The notes beneath the pieces were generated by a model that was not told the origin of the DNA, did not search any database, and saw nothing but the letters and a program-made list of their open reading frames with translations. This document shows positions 18,255-26,311 of a DNA stretch of 64,000 bases, one piece after another. Source of the DNA: Thalassobaculum fulvum (GTDB lineage Bacteria > Pseudomonadota > Alphaproteobacteria > Thalassobaculales > Thalassobaculaceae). How positions within the stretch are numbered: position 1 is the first letter of the stretch; every line of letters starts with the position of its first letter. The stretch covers positions 62,001 through 126,000 of the forward strand of contig NZ_BMZS01000014.1 in assembly GCF_014652915.1 (NCBI RefSeq). Direction: 5' to 3'. The translations under genes and the position numbers were made by a program.

Positions 18255-18267
18255 GTCAACTGTTGAC
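18255..18267. promoter_or_regulatory. Palindromic operator site 1 (probable GntR/FCD box)
   Basis: GTCAACTGTTGAC is a perfect 13-base palindrome between the leftward lyase/hyu operon (start 18177) and the rightward AtuA gene (start 18339). Read on the minus strand with flanks it is TTGTCAACAGTTGACGGG, almost the same as the sites at 26063 and 32842. The GTC-N-AC-type half-sites fit FCD-class GntR regulators, and one is encoded at 20248-20955. Confidence 0.75.
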
Positions 18268-18338
18268 AATCTCCGAGAGGGCGTTGGACGATCCGCCGGT
18301 CCGTCATTCTCTGGCGCTGCCGCGCGGGAAGGAACAGG

Positions 18339-19709
18339 GTGTCCGGCGCAAGCACGGTCTGCCGCATGCTGTCGACCAGCGGGATCCTCGGTTACGGCTT
18401 CCCGGAGGAGTCGCTGACCCGCGGCATGGGGCGCGGTATCCACATGCTCGGGGTCGACGGCGGCAGCACCGACCCCGGCCCGCACTATCTCGGCTCCGGC
18501 AAGACCCTGAACTCGGCCCGCGCCATGCGCCGCGACCTGCGGCTAATGCTGCGGGCGGCCCGCGGCCACGGCATCCCGCTGGTCATCGGCACCTGCGGCG
18601 GCGCCGGCGGCAACCCGCACCTGGCGGCGGTCGCCGACATCGTCCGCGCGCTCGCCCGCGAGGACGGGCTGCGGTTCCGGCTGGCCACCATCGAGGCCGA
18701 GCAGGACAAGGCGGCCCTGCGCCGGGCCCATGCCGACGGCCGGATGGCCCGCCTGCCCGGTGGCCCCACCCCCGACCCGGACGCCCTCGACCGCTCCGAG
18801 CGCATCGTCGCGATGATGGGGCCGGAGCCGTTCGCCGCCGCCCTCGACGGCGGGGCCGACGTGGTGCTGGCCGGCCGTTCCAGCGATCCGGCACCGTGGG
18901 CGGCGATGGCGATCCGCGCCGGCCTGCCCGCCGCCCCGGCCTGGTACGCCGGCAAGATGCTGGAATGCGGCGCCACCCCGGCGGTCCCCAAGGGCCACGA
19001 CTGCCTGGTGGTCGACGTCGACCGCGACGGCGTGATCCTGGAGCCGGCGGCGCCCGAGCGCCGCTGCACCCCGTCCTCGGTCGCCAACCACAGCCTGCAC
19101 GAGAACCCGAGCCCCTGCATCCACGTGGAGCCGGGCGGCGTGCTCGACACCACCGACTGCCGGTTCGAGGCGGTGTCCGACCGGGCCGTCCGGGTGTCCG
19201 GCATGACCTGGTCGCCGCAACCCTACACCGTGAAGCTGGAGGGCGCGGAGCTGGCCGGCTACCGGGCGATCACCGTGTGCGGCACCCGCGACCCGCTGCT
19301 GATCGCCACCCTCGACGACTTCCTGGCTCGGGTCCGCGACGCGGTGGCGACCAAGGCCGCCGCCCTCGGCGTCGACGTCGACGGCTACCGGCTGATCGTC
19401 CGGCGCTACGGCCTGGACGGCGTCATGGGAAGCGCCGAGCCGGTGAGCGACGCCCGCCCGCACGAGATCGGCTTCGTGATCGAGGTGATCGCGCCCGACC
19501 AGGACACCGCCGACGCGGTGCTGGCGCTGGCGCGGGTGACCATGCTGCACACCGACTTCCCGGGCCGGCTCTGCCGCGAGGGCAACATGGCGTTCCCGTA
19601 CTCGCCGTCCGACATCGCCGCCGGGCCGGTCTACCGGTTCTCGGTGTTCCAGACCATGACGATCGACGACCCGCTCGCCCCGTTCCCGATCCACTACGAG
19701 GATCTGTGA
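18339..19709 (+). CDS. AtuA-family (DUF1446) protein, 456 aa
   Basis: The protein matches the acyclic terpene utilisation AtuA/DUF1446 family. It has the N-terminal ILGYGFPEESL, GVDGGSTDPGPHYLGSG, the glycine-rich GTCGGAGGNPHL and the later VLAGRSSDPAPWAA segments. The biochemical function of this family is not established. GTG 18339 has GGAAGGA upstream; ATG 18366 is the alternative, but it would remove the residues before the conserved ILGYG strand. Its TGATG junction with the DUF4387 gene shows translational coupling. It is the first gene to the right of operator site 1. A dehydratase- or epimerase-like role on branched carboxylates would suit the neighbours, but that is inference. Confidence 0.88.
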   Translation: MSGASTVCRMLSTSGILGYGFPEESLTRGMGRGIHMLGVDGGSTDPGPHYLGSGKTLNSARAMRRDLRLMLRAARGHGIPLVIGTCGGAGGNPHLAAVADIVRALAREDGLRFRLATIEAEQDKAALRRAHADGRMARLPGGPTPDPDALDRSERIVAMMGPEPFAAALDGGADVVLAGRSSDPAPWAAMAIRAGLPAAPAWYAGKMLECGATPAVPKGHDCLVVDVDRDGVILEPAAPERRCTPSSVANHSLHENPSPCIHVEPGGVLDTTDCRFEAVSDRAVRVSGMTWSPQPYTVKLEGAELAGYRAITVCGTRDPLLIATLDDFLARVRDAVATKAAALGVDVDGYRLIVRRYGLDGVMGSAEPVSDARPHEIGFVIEVIAPDQDTADAVLALARVTMLHTDFPGRLCREGNMAFPYSPSDIAAGPVYRFSVFQTMTIDDPLAPFPIHYEDL

Positions 19710-20044
19710 TGGCCGCGATCCGCGACATCGCCAAGGTCTGCAAGAGCAAGAACGCCGGGCCGTTCCAGCTCACCGTCGACGTGGTGTTCGAGACCCGCGC
19801 CCAGTACGACGCGGTGGCGGCGACCGGCGTGCTCGGCCCGGCCCTGATCGCGCGGCTGTACGGCGTGCCGGAGGCCGACGTGCTGTTCACCCCCTACCCG
19901 GCCGGCCTCGCCTTCAAGGCGACGATCCCGCGCGCCGTGCCGGCCGGCGACCTCGGCGACACCGACGTGTACGGCTGCCAGCAGCACGCGCCGCTGCTGG
20001 ACGTCGACATCCCGGTGAACGACTGGCCGGACGCGGGGTCGTGA
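19709..20044 (+). CDS. DUF4387 domain protein, 111 aa
   Basis: This small protein starts inside the stop region of the AtuA gene (TGATG, ATG at 19709-19711). It contains KSKNAGPFQLTVDVVF, the conserved DUF4387 opening, and ends with CQQHAPLLDVDIPVNDW. AtuA-like and DUF4387 proteins are regularly encoded side by side, so they probably form one enzyme complex or are the two parts of one functional unit. No membrane or export signal is present. The function is not known. The region after it is a palindromic repeat, so it is likely the end of this transcript. Confidence 0.86.
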   Translation: MAAIRDIAKVCKSKNAGPFQLTVDVVFETRAQYDAVAATGVLGPALIARLYGVPEADVLFTPYPAGLAFKATIPRAVPAGDLGDTDVYGCQQHAPLLDVDIPVNDWPDAGS

Positions 20045-20071
20045 GGCGGTCCGTTCGCGCCCGTCGCCGAC

Positions 20072-20195
20072 TGGGTTCCGGATGCGTTCCACCTCCGGCG
20101 GTCCGCTCCGGAATGACGACCACGAGGGGAGAGCATGCCCGCCTCTCTCCCAATTCTCGTCATTCCGGGCGGGCTGCGCCCGACCCGGAACCCAC
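20072..20195. repeat. Dispersed palindromic repeat, family 1, copy A
   Basis: This is an intergenic inverted repeat. The outer arms TGGGTTCCGG/CCGGAACCCA enclose inner arms containing CCGGAATGACG and CGTCATTCCGG around a short loop. It lies between the convergent DUF4387 and GntR genes, where its RNA hairpin could act as a bidirectional terminator or mRNA stabiliser. Other copies are at 22839, 33842 (partial), 34071 and 62759. Confidence 0.85.
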
Positions 20196-20247
20196 CCGCC
20201 GCCGTACGATGTCGGCTGCCGATCGGAGAACTCCGGGCGGAACCGCC

Positions 20248-20955
20248 CTAGGCCACCACCTCGACGGCGGCTGCCGCAGTCGCCGCCATATGGCGCTCGA
20301 GGCTGGCGCGGCTGCTCTGGATGTGGGCCCGCATCGCGGCCTCGGCGGCGTCCGGGTCGCGTGCCTCCAGCGCCGCCAGCACCCGGCGATGCTCCTCGAG
20401 CGCCTGCGCGGGCCGGCCCGGCCGGGTGCTGAGCCGCTGCCGGTACAGGCGCAGCAGCGAGTACAGCTCCTCGTCCAGCATCTGCACCAGCCGCGCGTTG
20501 CCGCTGGCCCGCACGATCCGGTAGTGGAAGTCCAGGTCGCCGCCGCCCTGGAAGTAGCCGCGGCCGCTGATCACCGCCTCGTCCTCGGCGTGCTGCTCCA
20601 GCATCCGCTGCAGCTTCTTCAGCTCGGCCGGCTTGATCCGGGTTGCCGCCAGCCGGCAGGCCATGCCCTCCAGGCTTTCGCGGATCACCAGCAGGTCGAT
20701 CAGCTCGTCGTTCTTCAGCGAGATCACCCGCGCGCCCTGGTTGGCGACCCGCTCGACCAGGTTGCGTCCCTCCAGCCGGCCGATCGCCTCGCGCAGCGGC
20801 CCGCGGCTGATGCCGTAGCGCCGTGCCAGCGTGGTCTCGCTCAGCCGTTCGCCGGGCTTGAGCTCACCGGTCATGATCGCCTGTTCCAGCCGCTCGAAGG
20901 CGAGCGAGGACAGGTTGGTGGAGACCAGGGGCTGCGGGTGTTCGATGTTCGCCAA
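20248..20955 (-). CDS. GntR family transcriptional regulator, FCD type, 235 aa
   Basis: The N-terminal winged helix-turn-helix (about 15-80) includes LKPGERLSETTLARRYGISR and GPLREAIGRLEGRNLV. The helical FCD effector domain (about 90-220) has the typical HYRIVRASGN and EEHRRVLAALEARDPDAAEAAMRAHI segments with metal- or ligand-binding His residues. The start is TTG 20953-20955, preceded by AAGGGA at 8 bases. It is the only local regulator of the island and the best candidate for binding the GTCAACAGTTGAC sites. FCD regulators usually sense small carboxylates, often the pathway substrate. No such site is seen before its own gene. Confidence 0.92.
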   Translation of the reverse strand: MANIEHPQPLVSTNLSSLAFERLEQAIMTGELKPGERLSETTLARRYGISRGPLREAIGRLEGRNLVERVANQGARVISLKNDELIDLLVIRESLEGMACRLAATRIKPAELKKLQRMLEQHAEDEAVISGRGYFQGGGDLDFHYRIVRASGNARLVQMLDEELYSLLRLYRQRLSTRPGRPAQALEEHRRVLAALEARDPDAAEAAMRAHIQSSRASLERHMAATAAAAVEVVA

Positions 20956-21000
20956 GTGTCGCTTCCCTTGCAGTGTCGCGGTCTTGTTCCGGGGCGCGTC

Positions 21001-21915
21001 TCAGGCCCCGTCGGCCGCTTGCGTTTTCATGTGCCCGGCGATCTCGCCGAGCGTTGCCTGCCACAGCCGGTCGAATCCGGCAATCCGCTCCAGCGCCTCG
21101 TTCAGGTAGCGGATGCGATGCGGCATGCCAATCAGCCATGGATGCAGGCCGAGCCCGAAGTAACGCCCGGACCCGGCGCCTTCCCGATGCAGAACCGACA
21201 GCGCCTCCCCGACCAGGTCGGGATAGCGGTGCGAGAAGACCCGCCGGTGCCACAGCAATTGTACATCGTCCCACTCGGCCTGGCACGGAATCGAGATGAG
21301 CGAGGGCTCCGTGTTCAGCGGATAGGGCTGGTCGTCGTTCGGCCAGTCGGCGACGTAGTCGAGCCCGGCCTCGGCCAGCAGGTACGGCGTGCGCACGGTC
21401 TCGCCGAAATCCTGGGCGACCCAGCCGCGCGGCCGCGCCCCCGTCGCCGCGGCCACGGTGTCGATCGAGCGGGCGATCAGCTCGCGCTCCCGGGCCTCGT
21501 CGAGCTTGGCGGTGACCATCCGGGTGGCGTGGGTTGCGTGGGCCGCGAACTCCCAGCCGCGTCGCCGGCACTCATCGACCAGGTAGGGGTAGCGCCCGCA
21601 GGCGGCGGCGTTGACCGCGACGGTCGGGCGGATGCCGTGGCGGTCGAGCGCGTCGAACACCCGGAAGATGCCGACACGGTTGCCGTACTCGCGGATCGTG
21701 TAGGCCCGGTAGTCGGGCCGGAAGTCGCCGAACGGGTCCTTGAAGCGCGGGTCGCGGACCGCCGCCGCCGGCGGATCCAGCTCCCAGTGCTCGAGATGCA
21801 GGACCACCGCGAACGCCACGTGGGCGCCGCCCGGCCAGCGCAGCGGCGGCCGGGCCGGCAGCGCCGAGAACCGGTACAGGTCGTGGTCCATGCCGGGCGC
21901 GCGGTAGGACGGCAT
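21001..21915 (-). CDS. Polysaccharide deacetylase-fold (PuuE-like) hydrolase, 304 aa
   Basis: This is a NodB-fold protein of the group that includes cofactor-independent allantoinase PuuE, acting on amide or cyclic ureide bonds rather than on polysaccharide. Visible features are LRWPGGAHVAFAVVLHLEHWE (quoted in part), REYGNRVGIFRVFDALD, EFAAHATHATRM and the C-terminal LHPWLIGMPHR. The start ATG directly follows the stop of the upstream homologue, with GAGGAGGG 4 bases before it, so the two are translationally coupled. A third homologue is at 32926. It is cytoplasmic, with no signal peptide. Hydrolysis of an N-acyl or ring amide in the island's pathway is the likely role. Confidence 0.88.
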   Translation of the reverse strand: MPSYRAPGMDHDLYRFSALPARPPLRWPGGAHVAFAVVLHLEHWELDPPAAAVRDPRFKDPFGDFRPDYRAYTIREYGNRVGIFRVFDALDRHGIRPTVAVNAAACGRYPYLVDECRRRGWEFAAHATHATRMVTAKLDEARERELIARSIDTVAAATGARPRGWVAQDFGETVRTPYLLAEAGLDYVADWPNDDQPYPLNTEPSLISIPCQAEWDDVQLLWHRRVFSHRYPDLVGEALSVLHREGAGSGRYFGLGLHPWLIGMPHRIRYLNEALERIAGFDRLWQATLGEIAGHMKTQAADGA

Positions 21916-22794
21916 CTATCCCTCCTCGACCGGGTTCTGCGAGATGTACCAGTCGGCGATCCGGCTGCCGGTCGTCAGCCAGACCCCGTCGCGCTCGACG
22001 ATGTGGCGCAGCGCCCGCTCCAGGTGCCCGATCCGGTGCGGGTGACCCATGATGTACGGGTGCAGGGCGATGCAGACGACGCGGCCGTGGTCGGCGCCCT
22101 CGTCCCACAGCGTGTCGAAGTGGTCGGTGATCATGCGGGCGAACTCCTCGCCCTCGAACGGGTGGCGCCAGACCATCGCGTCGTTCACGTCCATCTGGTA
22201 CGGCACCGTCACCAGGCGGCCGCTGCGGACCGTCATCTCGGTCGGCTGGTCGTCGTGGTACCAGTCGCAGTAGTAGGTAATGCCGGCTTCGGCCACGAGG
22301 TCCGGGGTGTTGTGGGTGAAGGTCGCGGCCGGCGAGAACCAGCCCCTGAGCTGCTTGCCGGTGAAACGCCGGTAGGTCTCGACGCAGTCGGCGATGATCG
22401 CGCGCTCGTCCTCCTCGGCCAGGCCCCAATGGTACTGGGTGTTGTAGACGCCGTGGCACAGCACGTCCCAGTCGCGCTCGATCATGGCTTCCATGATCTC
22501 GGGATAGTGCTCCCAGTTGGCCATGTTCAGGGACACCGTGCACGGGATGCCGAGCCGGTCGGTCACCTCCATCATGCGCCACAGACCGACCCGGTTGCCG
22601 TAGTCGCGGGTCCCGTAGCCGAGCACGTCCGGATGCGGCATGCGCGGCCACGGGTCGCGGGCGCCCGGCGGGCTCGGCAGGTATTCGTAGTGCTCGACGT
22701 TCGGCACCACCCAGACCGCCACCCGCGCCCCGTCCGGCCAGCGCAGCGGCGGGCGGGTCACGATCGGCGAGTACGGCACGCGGTCACGGATCAT
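21916..22794 (-). CDS. Polysaccharide deacetylase-fold (PuuE-like) hydrolase, 292 aa
   Basis: This is a homologue of the next gene downstream. It has LRWPDGARVAVWVVPNVEHY, RDYGNRVGLWRMMEV, ERDWDVLCHGVYNTQ (the position of the family metal or active-site His) and ALHPYIMGHPHRIGHLE. The N terminus lacks an export signal. ATG 22792-22794 has GGAG 8 bases upstream. It abuts its partner with no spacer, which suggests either two successive hydrolyses or a heteromer. PuuE-type allantoinase is the nearest characterised relative I can name by motif, but the substrate here is not known. Confidence 0.88.
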   Translation of the reverse strand: MIRDRVPYSPIVTRPPLRWPDGARVAVWVVPNVEHYEYLPSPPGARDPWPRMPHPDVLGYGTRDYGNRVGLWRMMEVTDRLGIPCTVSLNMANWEHYPEIMEAMIERDWDVLCHGVYNTQYHWGLAEEDERAIIADCVETYRRFTGKQLRGWFSPAATFTHNTPDLVAEAGITYYCDWYHDDQPTEMTVRSGRLVTVPYQMDVNDAMVWRHPFEGEEFARMITDHFDTLWDEGADHGRVVCIALHPYIMGHPHRIGHLERALRHIVERDGVWLTTGSRIADWYISQNPVEEG

Positions 22795-22838
22795 GCGGCG
22801 GCTCCGTCGTCGGCGGCATCAGCGTCAGGAAGCGGCGG

Positions 22839-22978
22839 GTGGGTTCCGGATCGCCCCCGGATCAAGTCCGGGGTCGTCCGGAATGACGAAGAGAGAGAAA
22901 TGGTCGACGGGCGGCTCACCTCCCTCCCGTCGTCATTCCGGACCGGCGCGCCGACGGCGCGGCGGAGCCGGAACCCAC
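22839..22978. repeat. Dispersed palindromic repeat, family 1, copy B
   Basis: The outer arms GTGGGTTCCGG/CCGGAACCCAC lie about 140 bases apart, with inner TCCGGAATGACG and CGTCATTCCGGA arms. It fills most of the 257-base spacer between the divergent deacetylase-fold and cyclic amidohydrolase genes, an unusual place for such an element because it must share space with two promoters. Confidence 0.85.
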
Positions 22979-23051
22979 GGAGCAACGGGCGTCGGCGGGA
23001 GCTTGCCGCCACAGTCGTCAACGGTATCGGACCATCGAGGGAGAAACGGAC

Positions 23052-24443
23052 ATGACCAAGGTCGACACCAGGCTGGCGGGCGGCACCGTGCTGCTGCCGG
23101 GGCTCGGCTTCCGGGAAGCGGACGTGCTGGTCGGCGACGGCCGGATCCTGGCGGTGACCGAGCCCGGAGCCGGCGAAGAGGCGGCCGAGACGGTCCGGCT
23201 CGACGGGCTGACCGTGCTGCCGGGCGCCTGCGACGTGCACCTGCACCTCGGGCACGGCAGCGACATCGCGCGGCCGAGGGTGCCGTCGGACGCCGACACC
23301 GAGACCGCGGCGGCGGCGATCGGCGGGGTCACAAGCTTCATCCCCTACGTGATGAGCCCGACCCCCTACGCGCCGCTGTTCGACGAGCTGAAGGCAGTGA
23401 CCGAGCAGGGCGCGCGCATCGACTTCGGCTTCCACTTCGTGATCAGCACCGACGAGCAGCTGGCCGAGCTGCCGCGCTACATCGCCGAGTTCGGGGTGCC
23501 GACCGCCAAGCTGTTCATGAACATCCGCGGCGACGAGGGCAAGCGGCTGGGCCTGCCCGGCACCGACGACGGCTTCCTGTTCCGGCTGCTGGAGGTGCTG
23601 CGCGACCACGGCGGCATGCTGTGCCCGCACCCGGAGAACATCGAGGTGGCCTGGGTGCTGCGCGACCGGGTGCTGGCCGCCGACCCCGACGGCAAGGACG
23701 GGCTGTCGAGCTGGAACGCGACGCGCCCACCGTTCGTGGAGGCCGACGCGATCCGCCGCGCGGCGTATTTCGGCCGGGTGGTCGGGGCGCCGGTCTACAC
23801 CGTGCACACCTCCTCCGGCGAGGCGCTGGCCGCGGCGGTCGAGCAGCGCCGCCAGGGCAGCCGGATCACCATCGAGACCTGCACCCACTACCTGACCCAC
23901 GACACCACCACCCCGCTCGGCGCCGTCGCCAAGGTCAACCCGCCGCTGCGCGAGCCGGCCGACCGCGAGGCGCTGTGGGAAGGCATCCGCCGCGGCGACA
24001 TCGACACCGTCGGCACCGACCACATCCACCGGCCGATCACCTCCAAGGACGGCGGCATCTGGAAGGCCCAGCCGGGCTTCCCCGGTCTCGACGCGTTCCT
24101 GCCGGCGCTTTTCACCGAAGGCCACCACCGCCGCGGTATCCCGCTGGAGCGGCTGGCCGAGCTGGTGACCAGCAAGCCGGCCGACGCCATGGGCCTGTCG
24201 CCGCGCAAGGGCCGGATCGCGCCGGGCGCCGACGCCGACTTCAGCGTCCTCGACATGAAGGCGAAGTGGACGGTGGAGCGCGGCGGCCTCGCCACCGATG
24301 CCGGCTACTCGGTGTACGAGGGCCAGGAGATGGCGTGCCGGGTGGTCCACACGGTGGTGCGCGGGCGGTTCGCGGTGCGCGACGGCGCGCTGGTCGACGA
24401 CGCGCGCGGCACAGGGCGGTTCGTGGCGCGCCGCCTCAGGTGA
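23052..24443 (+). CDS. Cyclic amidohydrolase (dihydropyrimidinase/allantoinase/dihydroorotase family), 463 aa
   Basis: This is a metal-dependent amidohydrolase of the hydantoinase-like superfamily, opening a cyclic imide or ureide. The binuclear-metal residues are visible: HxH in CDVHLHLGH (H63, H65), the carboxylated-Lys position TAKLFMN (K153), CPHPEN (H193), VHTSSGEAL (H252) and GTDHIHRP (D323). The C-terminal region KGRIAPGADADFSVLD is characteristic. GGGAG precedes ATG 23052. It stands alone on the plus strand between repeat elements. Together with the PuuE-like genes and hyuAB it shows the island is built for amide-ring chemistry. D-hydantoinase, dihydropyrimidinase or allantoinase activity is possible. 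Confidence 0.92.
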   Translation: MTKVDTRLAGGTVLLPGLGFREADVLVGDGRILAVTEPGAGEEAAETVRLDGLTVLPGACDVHLHLGHGSDIARPRVPSDADTETAAAAIGGVTSFIPYVMSPTPYAPLFDELKAVTEQGARIDFGFHFVISTDEQLAELPRYIAEFGVPTAKLFMNIRGDEGKRLGLPGTDDGFLFRLLEVLRDHGGMLCPHPENIEVAWVLRDRVLAADPDGKDGLSSWNATRPPFVEADAIRRAAYFGRVVGAPVYTVHTSSGEALAAAVEQRRQGSRITIETCTHYLTHDTTTPLGAVAKVNPPLREPADREALWEGIRRGDIDTVGTDHIHRPITSKDGGIWKAQPGFPGLDAFLPALFTEGHHRRGIPLERLAELVTSKPADAMGLSPRKGRIAPGADADFSVLDMKAKWTVERGGLATDAGYSVYEGQEMACRVVHTVVRGRFAVRDGALVDDARGTGRFVARRLR

Positions 24444-24474
24444 CGGGGCGGCGGGCGGGGTCTCGCTCGCTTGC

Positions 24475-24582
24475 GGGTCCCGGATCTCCGCGGCTCTGCC
24501 GCTCCGTCCGGGATGAGGAGCAATAGTCACTCCATCTCCTCCTCATCCCGGCCGAAGCGCAGCGCAGAGCCGGGACCTACCC
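24475..24582. repeat. Dispersed palindromic repeat, family 2
   Basis: This is a second repeat type with outer GGGTCCCGG / CCGGGACCTACCC ends and inner CCGGGATGAGGAG / CTCCTCATCCCGG arms around about 15 bases. It separates two convergent genes, and its right end contains the stop codon of the nitroreductase-methyltransferase gene (24577-24579). A terminator role between the convergent genes is plausible. Confidence 0.8.
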
Positions 24583-25974
24583 ATTGCGGCACCTTGCGGC
24601 ATACAGCCGGCCGGACAGCCGCGCCGGGCCGGTCAGGACCGCGGCGTCGTGGCTGACCTCGCGGCCGATGCCGATCCCCTGCTCGATCGTGAAGCGGTCG
24701 TCGAGCCAGCCCTCGACCGCGGCGGCCGGAATCGGCCGTAACGGGCCCTGGTTGGGCACCTGGGCCCGCGACTCGACCTCGCTCCAGTGCCGGCCGTAGG
24801 TCGAGTCCGCATTCCGGACGCTGGCCACGAGGTGACCGCCGGCGCGCAGCACCCGGCGCACCTCGTCCAGCATGCGCTCGGGATCGGGCATGTGCTCAAG
24901 CACCTGCGGCAGGACCACCGCGTCCACCGTCCCGTCGGCATACGGCAGCCCGCCGTCGGCGAACCGGTCGAAGGCGACCCGGTCGAGCACCAGGCCCTCC
25001 TGCCGGAAGCGCTCCTCGACGAAGCTCAGATTGTGCGCCGACAGCTCCGCCAGATGCAGCCGGACCGACGGGTCCAGCCGGCGGCGCAGCTCGACGCTGT
25101 AGGTCCCGCCCCACGGCATGACCTCGACGACCCGCGCACCGTCCGGCAGCGCCGGCAGAAGGTCGAGTTCGACCGCCGTCGCCTCGCCCTGGCGGCGCGA
25201 GACGTAGACCCCGGCCAGCGGCGACTTCGCCCACACGGAGTAGCCGCGGAAATCGCCGATCTGACCCCAGCTCCAGTCCCTCGGATCCCAGACCGCGAAC
25301 GGGTTGTCGTCGTTGCGGATCGCGAAGAACGGATACCGCTCGGCCGGCTTCGCCGGGTAGCGGGTGACCGCCGGGCGCTCGAACCGGTTCCAGGAATGCA
25401 CCTCGGCGAACGGCCGGCGCGGCGCCTTCATCGGCGGAGCGGAGGGTTTCGGCCGGCCGATCGCCAGCGCGCCCTGGATCTCGAAGGTCGGCGGCACCGC
25501 AAGCATCTCGGCGAGTGCCTCCTTGTCGCCGATACCGGCGTTCCAGATCGTCGCGAAGCCGCGCAGGTGTGCGCTCAGCATCATGTGGTAGGCGGCGCCG
25601 GCGACCGATTGCACGACCGAGAAGTTGCCGTGCGTCCAGCCCTTCTGGAAGCACAGGTAGACCAGTGCCGAACAGTCCGCGAAGTGGTGGTTGCCGCCGG
25701 AGATCTCCCAGGCCCGGCGCTTGAGCGCCGGGTCGTCGACCACGATGAAGTGCCATTGCTGCTGGTTGCAGGACGACGGCGCCTCGGTGCCGTCGGCCAC
25801 GATCTCGGCCAGCACGGTCCGGTCGATCGGGCTGCCGTCGAAGTCGCGACAGGAATGCCGTTCGGCCAGCACGTCCAGGATGTCGCGCCAGTCCGGCCGG
25901 AGCGGCCCGTCGGCCGCCGGCGGGGCCGCCGCCGACGGCGAGGATTCCGATGGTTTCGCAGTCGTTTCCGGCAC
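24577..25974 (-). CDS. Nitroreductase-SAM methyltransferase fusion protein, 465 aa
   Basis: Two enzyme domains lie in one chain. Residues about 30-185 are an FMN nitroreductase domain (RHSCRDFDGSPIDRTVLAEI, APSSCNQQQWHFIVV, AYHMMLSAHLRGFATIWNAG). Residues about 278-460 are a class I SAM-dependent methyltransferase (motif I region VVEVMPWGG, and LEHMPDPERMLDEVRRVLRAGG). Motif I is degenerate. GTG 25974 is chosen because ACGGAG lies 8 bases upstream; an ATG at 26067 would put the palindromic operator inside the gene. It is divergent from the TRAP transporter across operator site 2. It could reduce and methylate one substrate or modify a cofactor; I know no characterised protein with this layout. 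Confidence 0.88.
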   Translation of the reverse strand: MPETTAKPSESSPSAAAPPAADGPLRPDWRDILDVLAERHSCRDFDGSPIDRTVLAEIVADGTEAPSSCNQQQWHFIVVDDPALKRRAWEISGGNHHFADCSALVYLCFQKGWTHGNFSVVQSVAGAAYHMMLSAHLRGFATIWNAGIGDKEALAEMLAVPPTFEIQGALAIGRPKPSAPPMKAPRRPFAEVHSWNRFERPAVTRYPAKPAERYPFFAIRNDDNPFAVWDPRDWSWGQIGDFRGYSVWAKSPLAGVYVSRRQGEATAVELDLLPALPDGARVVEVMPWGGTYSVELRRRLDPSVRLHLAELSAHNLSFVEERFRQEGLVLDRVAFDRFADGGLPYADGTVDAVVLPQVLEHMPDPERMLDEVRRVLRAGGHLVASVRNADSTYGRHWSEVESRAQVPNQGPLRPIPAAAVEGWLDDRFTIEQGIGIGREVSHDAAVLTGPARLSGRLYAARCRNG

Positions 25975-26311
25975 GCGTGGGCTCCGTTGCTGTCGGCCGG
26001 TCGCGGCCTGCGGTTTCCAGGCCCGGCAATGCGTTGACAGCAGGCCGCCGCACCGCAAAAATGTCAACAGTTGACCGATTGTCCGGTCGAACGGGCCGCA
26101 AGGTTCACTTGGCCGGACACGAATAAGCGCCCATCATGTCGAAGGGTGACGGAAGGGGAGCAGCAGGCCTTCGACCGCTTCGCCGGCCGCCCGGGAGGGT
26201 GGGTCGGCGGTCCGTCATCCGCTGGGTGCGGGCCGTCCGTCCGGAGACCGGTCGTCGACCGCCGCGGAACAACCAACAAGGCTGAGCGTCCACGGGGAAC
26301 GGAGGTACTCA
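25975..26311. promoter_or_regulatory. 337-base divergent control region of the TRAP importer
   Basis: This gap lies between the fusion enzyme (leftward) and dctP (rightward). It contains operator site 2 at 26063-26075, set in a locally A-rich stretch (CGCAAAAATG). The rest is high-GC, and I see no convincing gene in it. ACGGAGG 7 bases before ATG 26312 is the dctP ribosome-binding site. The dctP-side leader from the operator to the start is about 236 bases, long enough to hold a further regulatory element that I cannot identify. Confidence 0.6.
26063..26075. promoter_or_regulatory. Palindromic operator site 2 (probable GntR/FCD box)
   Basis: GTCAACAGTTGAC is a perfect palindrome about an A and identical in core to the reverse complement of site 1. 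It is preceded by AAAAAT and lies about 90 bases upstream of the fusion-enzyme start and 236 bases upstream of dctP. It probably controls both directions. Confidence 0.75.

Noticed and set aside
23017-23029. GTCAACGGTATCG before the cyclic amidohydrolase as a fourth GntR-type operator
   Set aside because: Only the left half-site matches and the right arm is absent. It may be a weak site but is not supported.
20041-23055. Long plus-strand frame over the GntR and deacetylase-fold genes
   Set aside because: It is antisense to three well-recognised genes and shows no domain.
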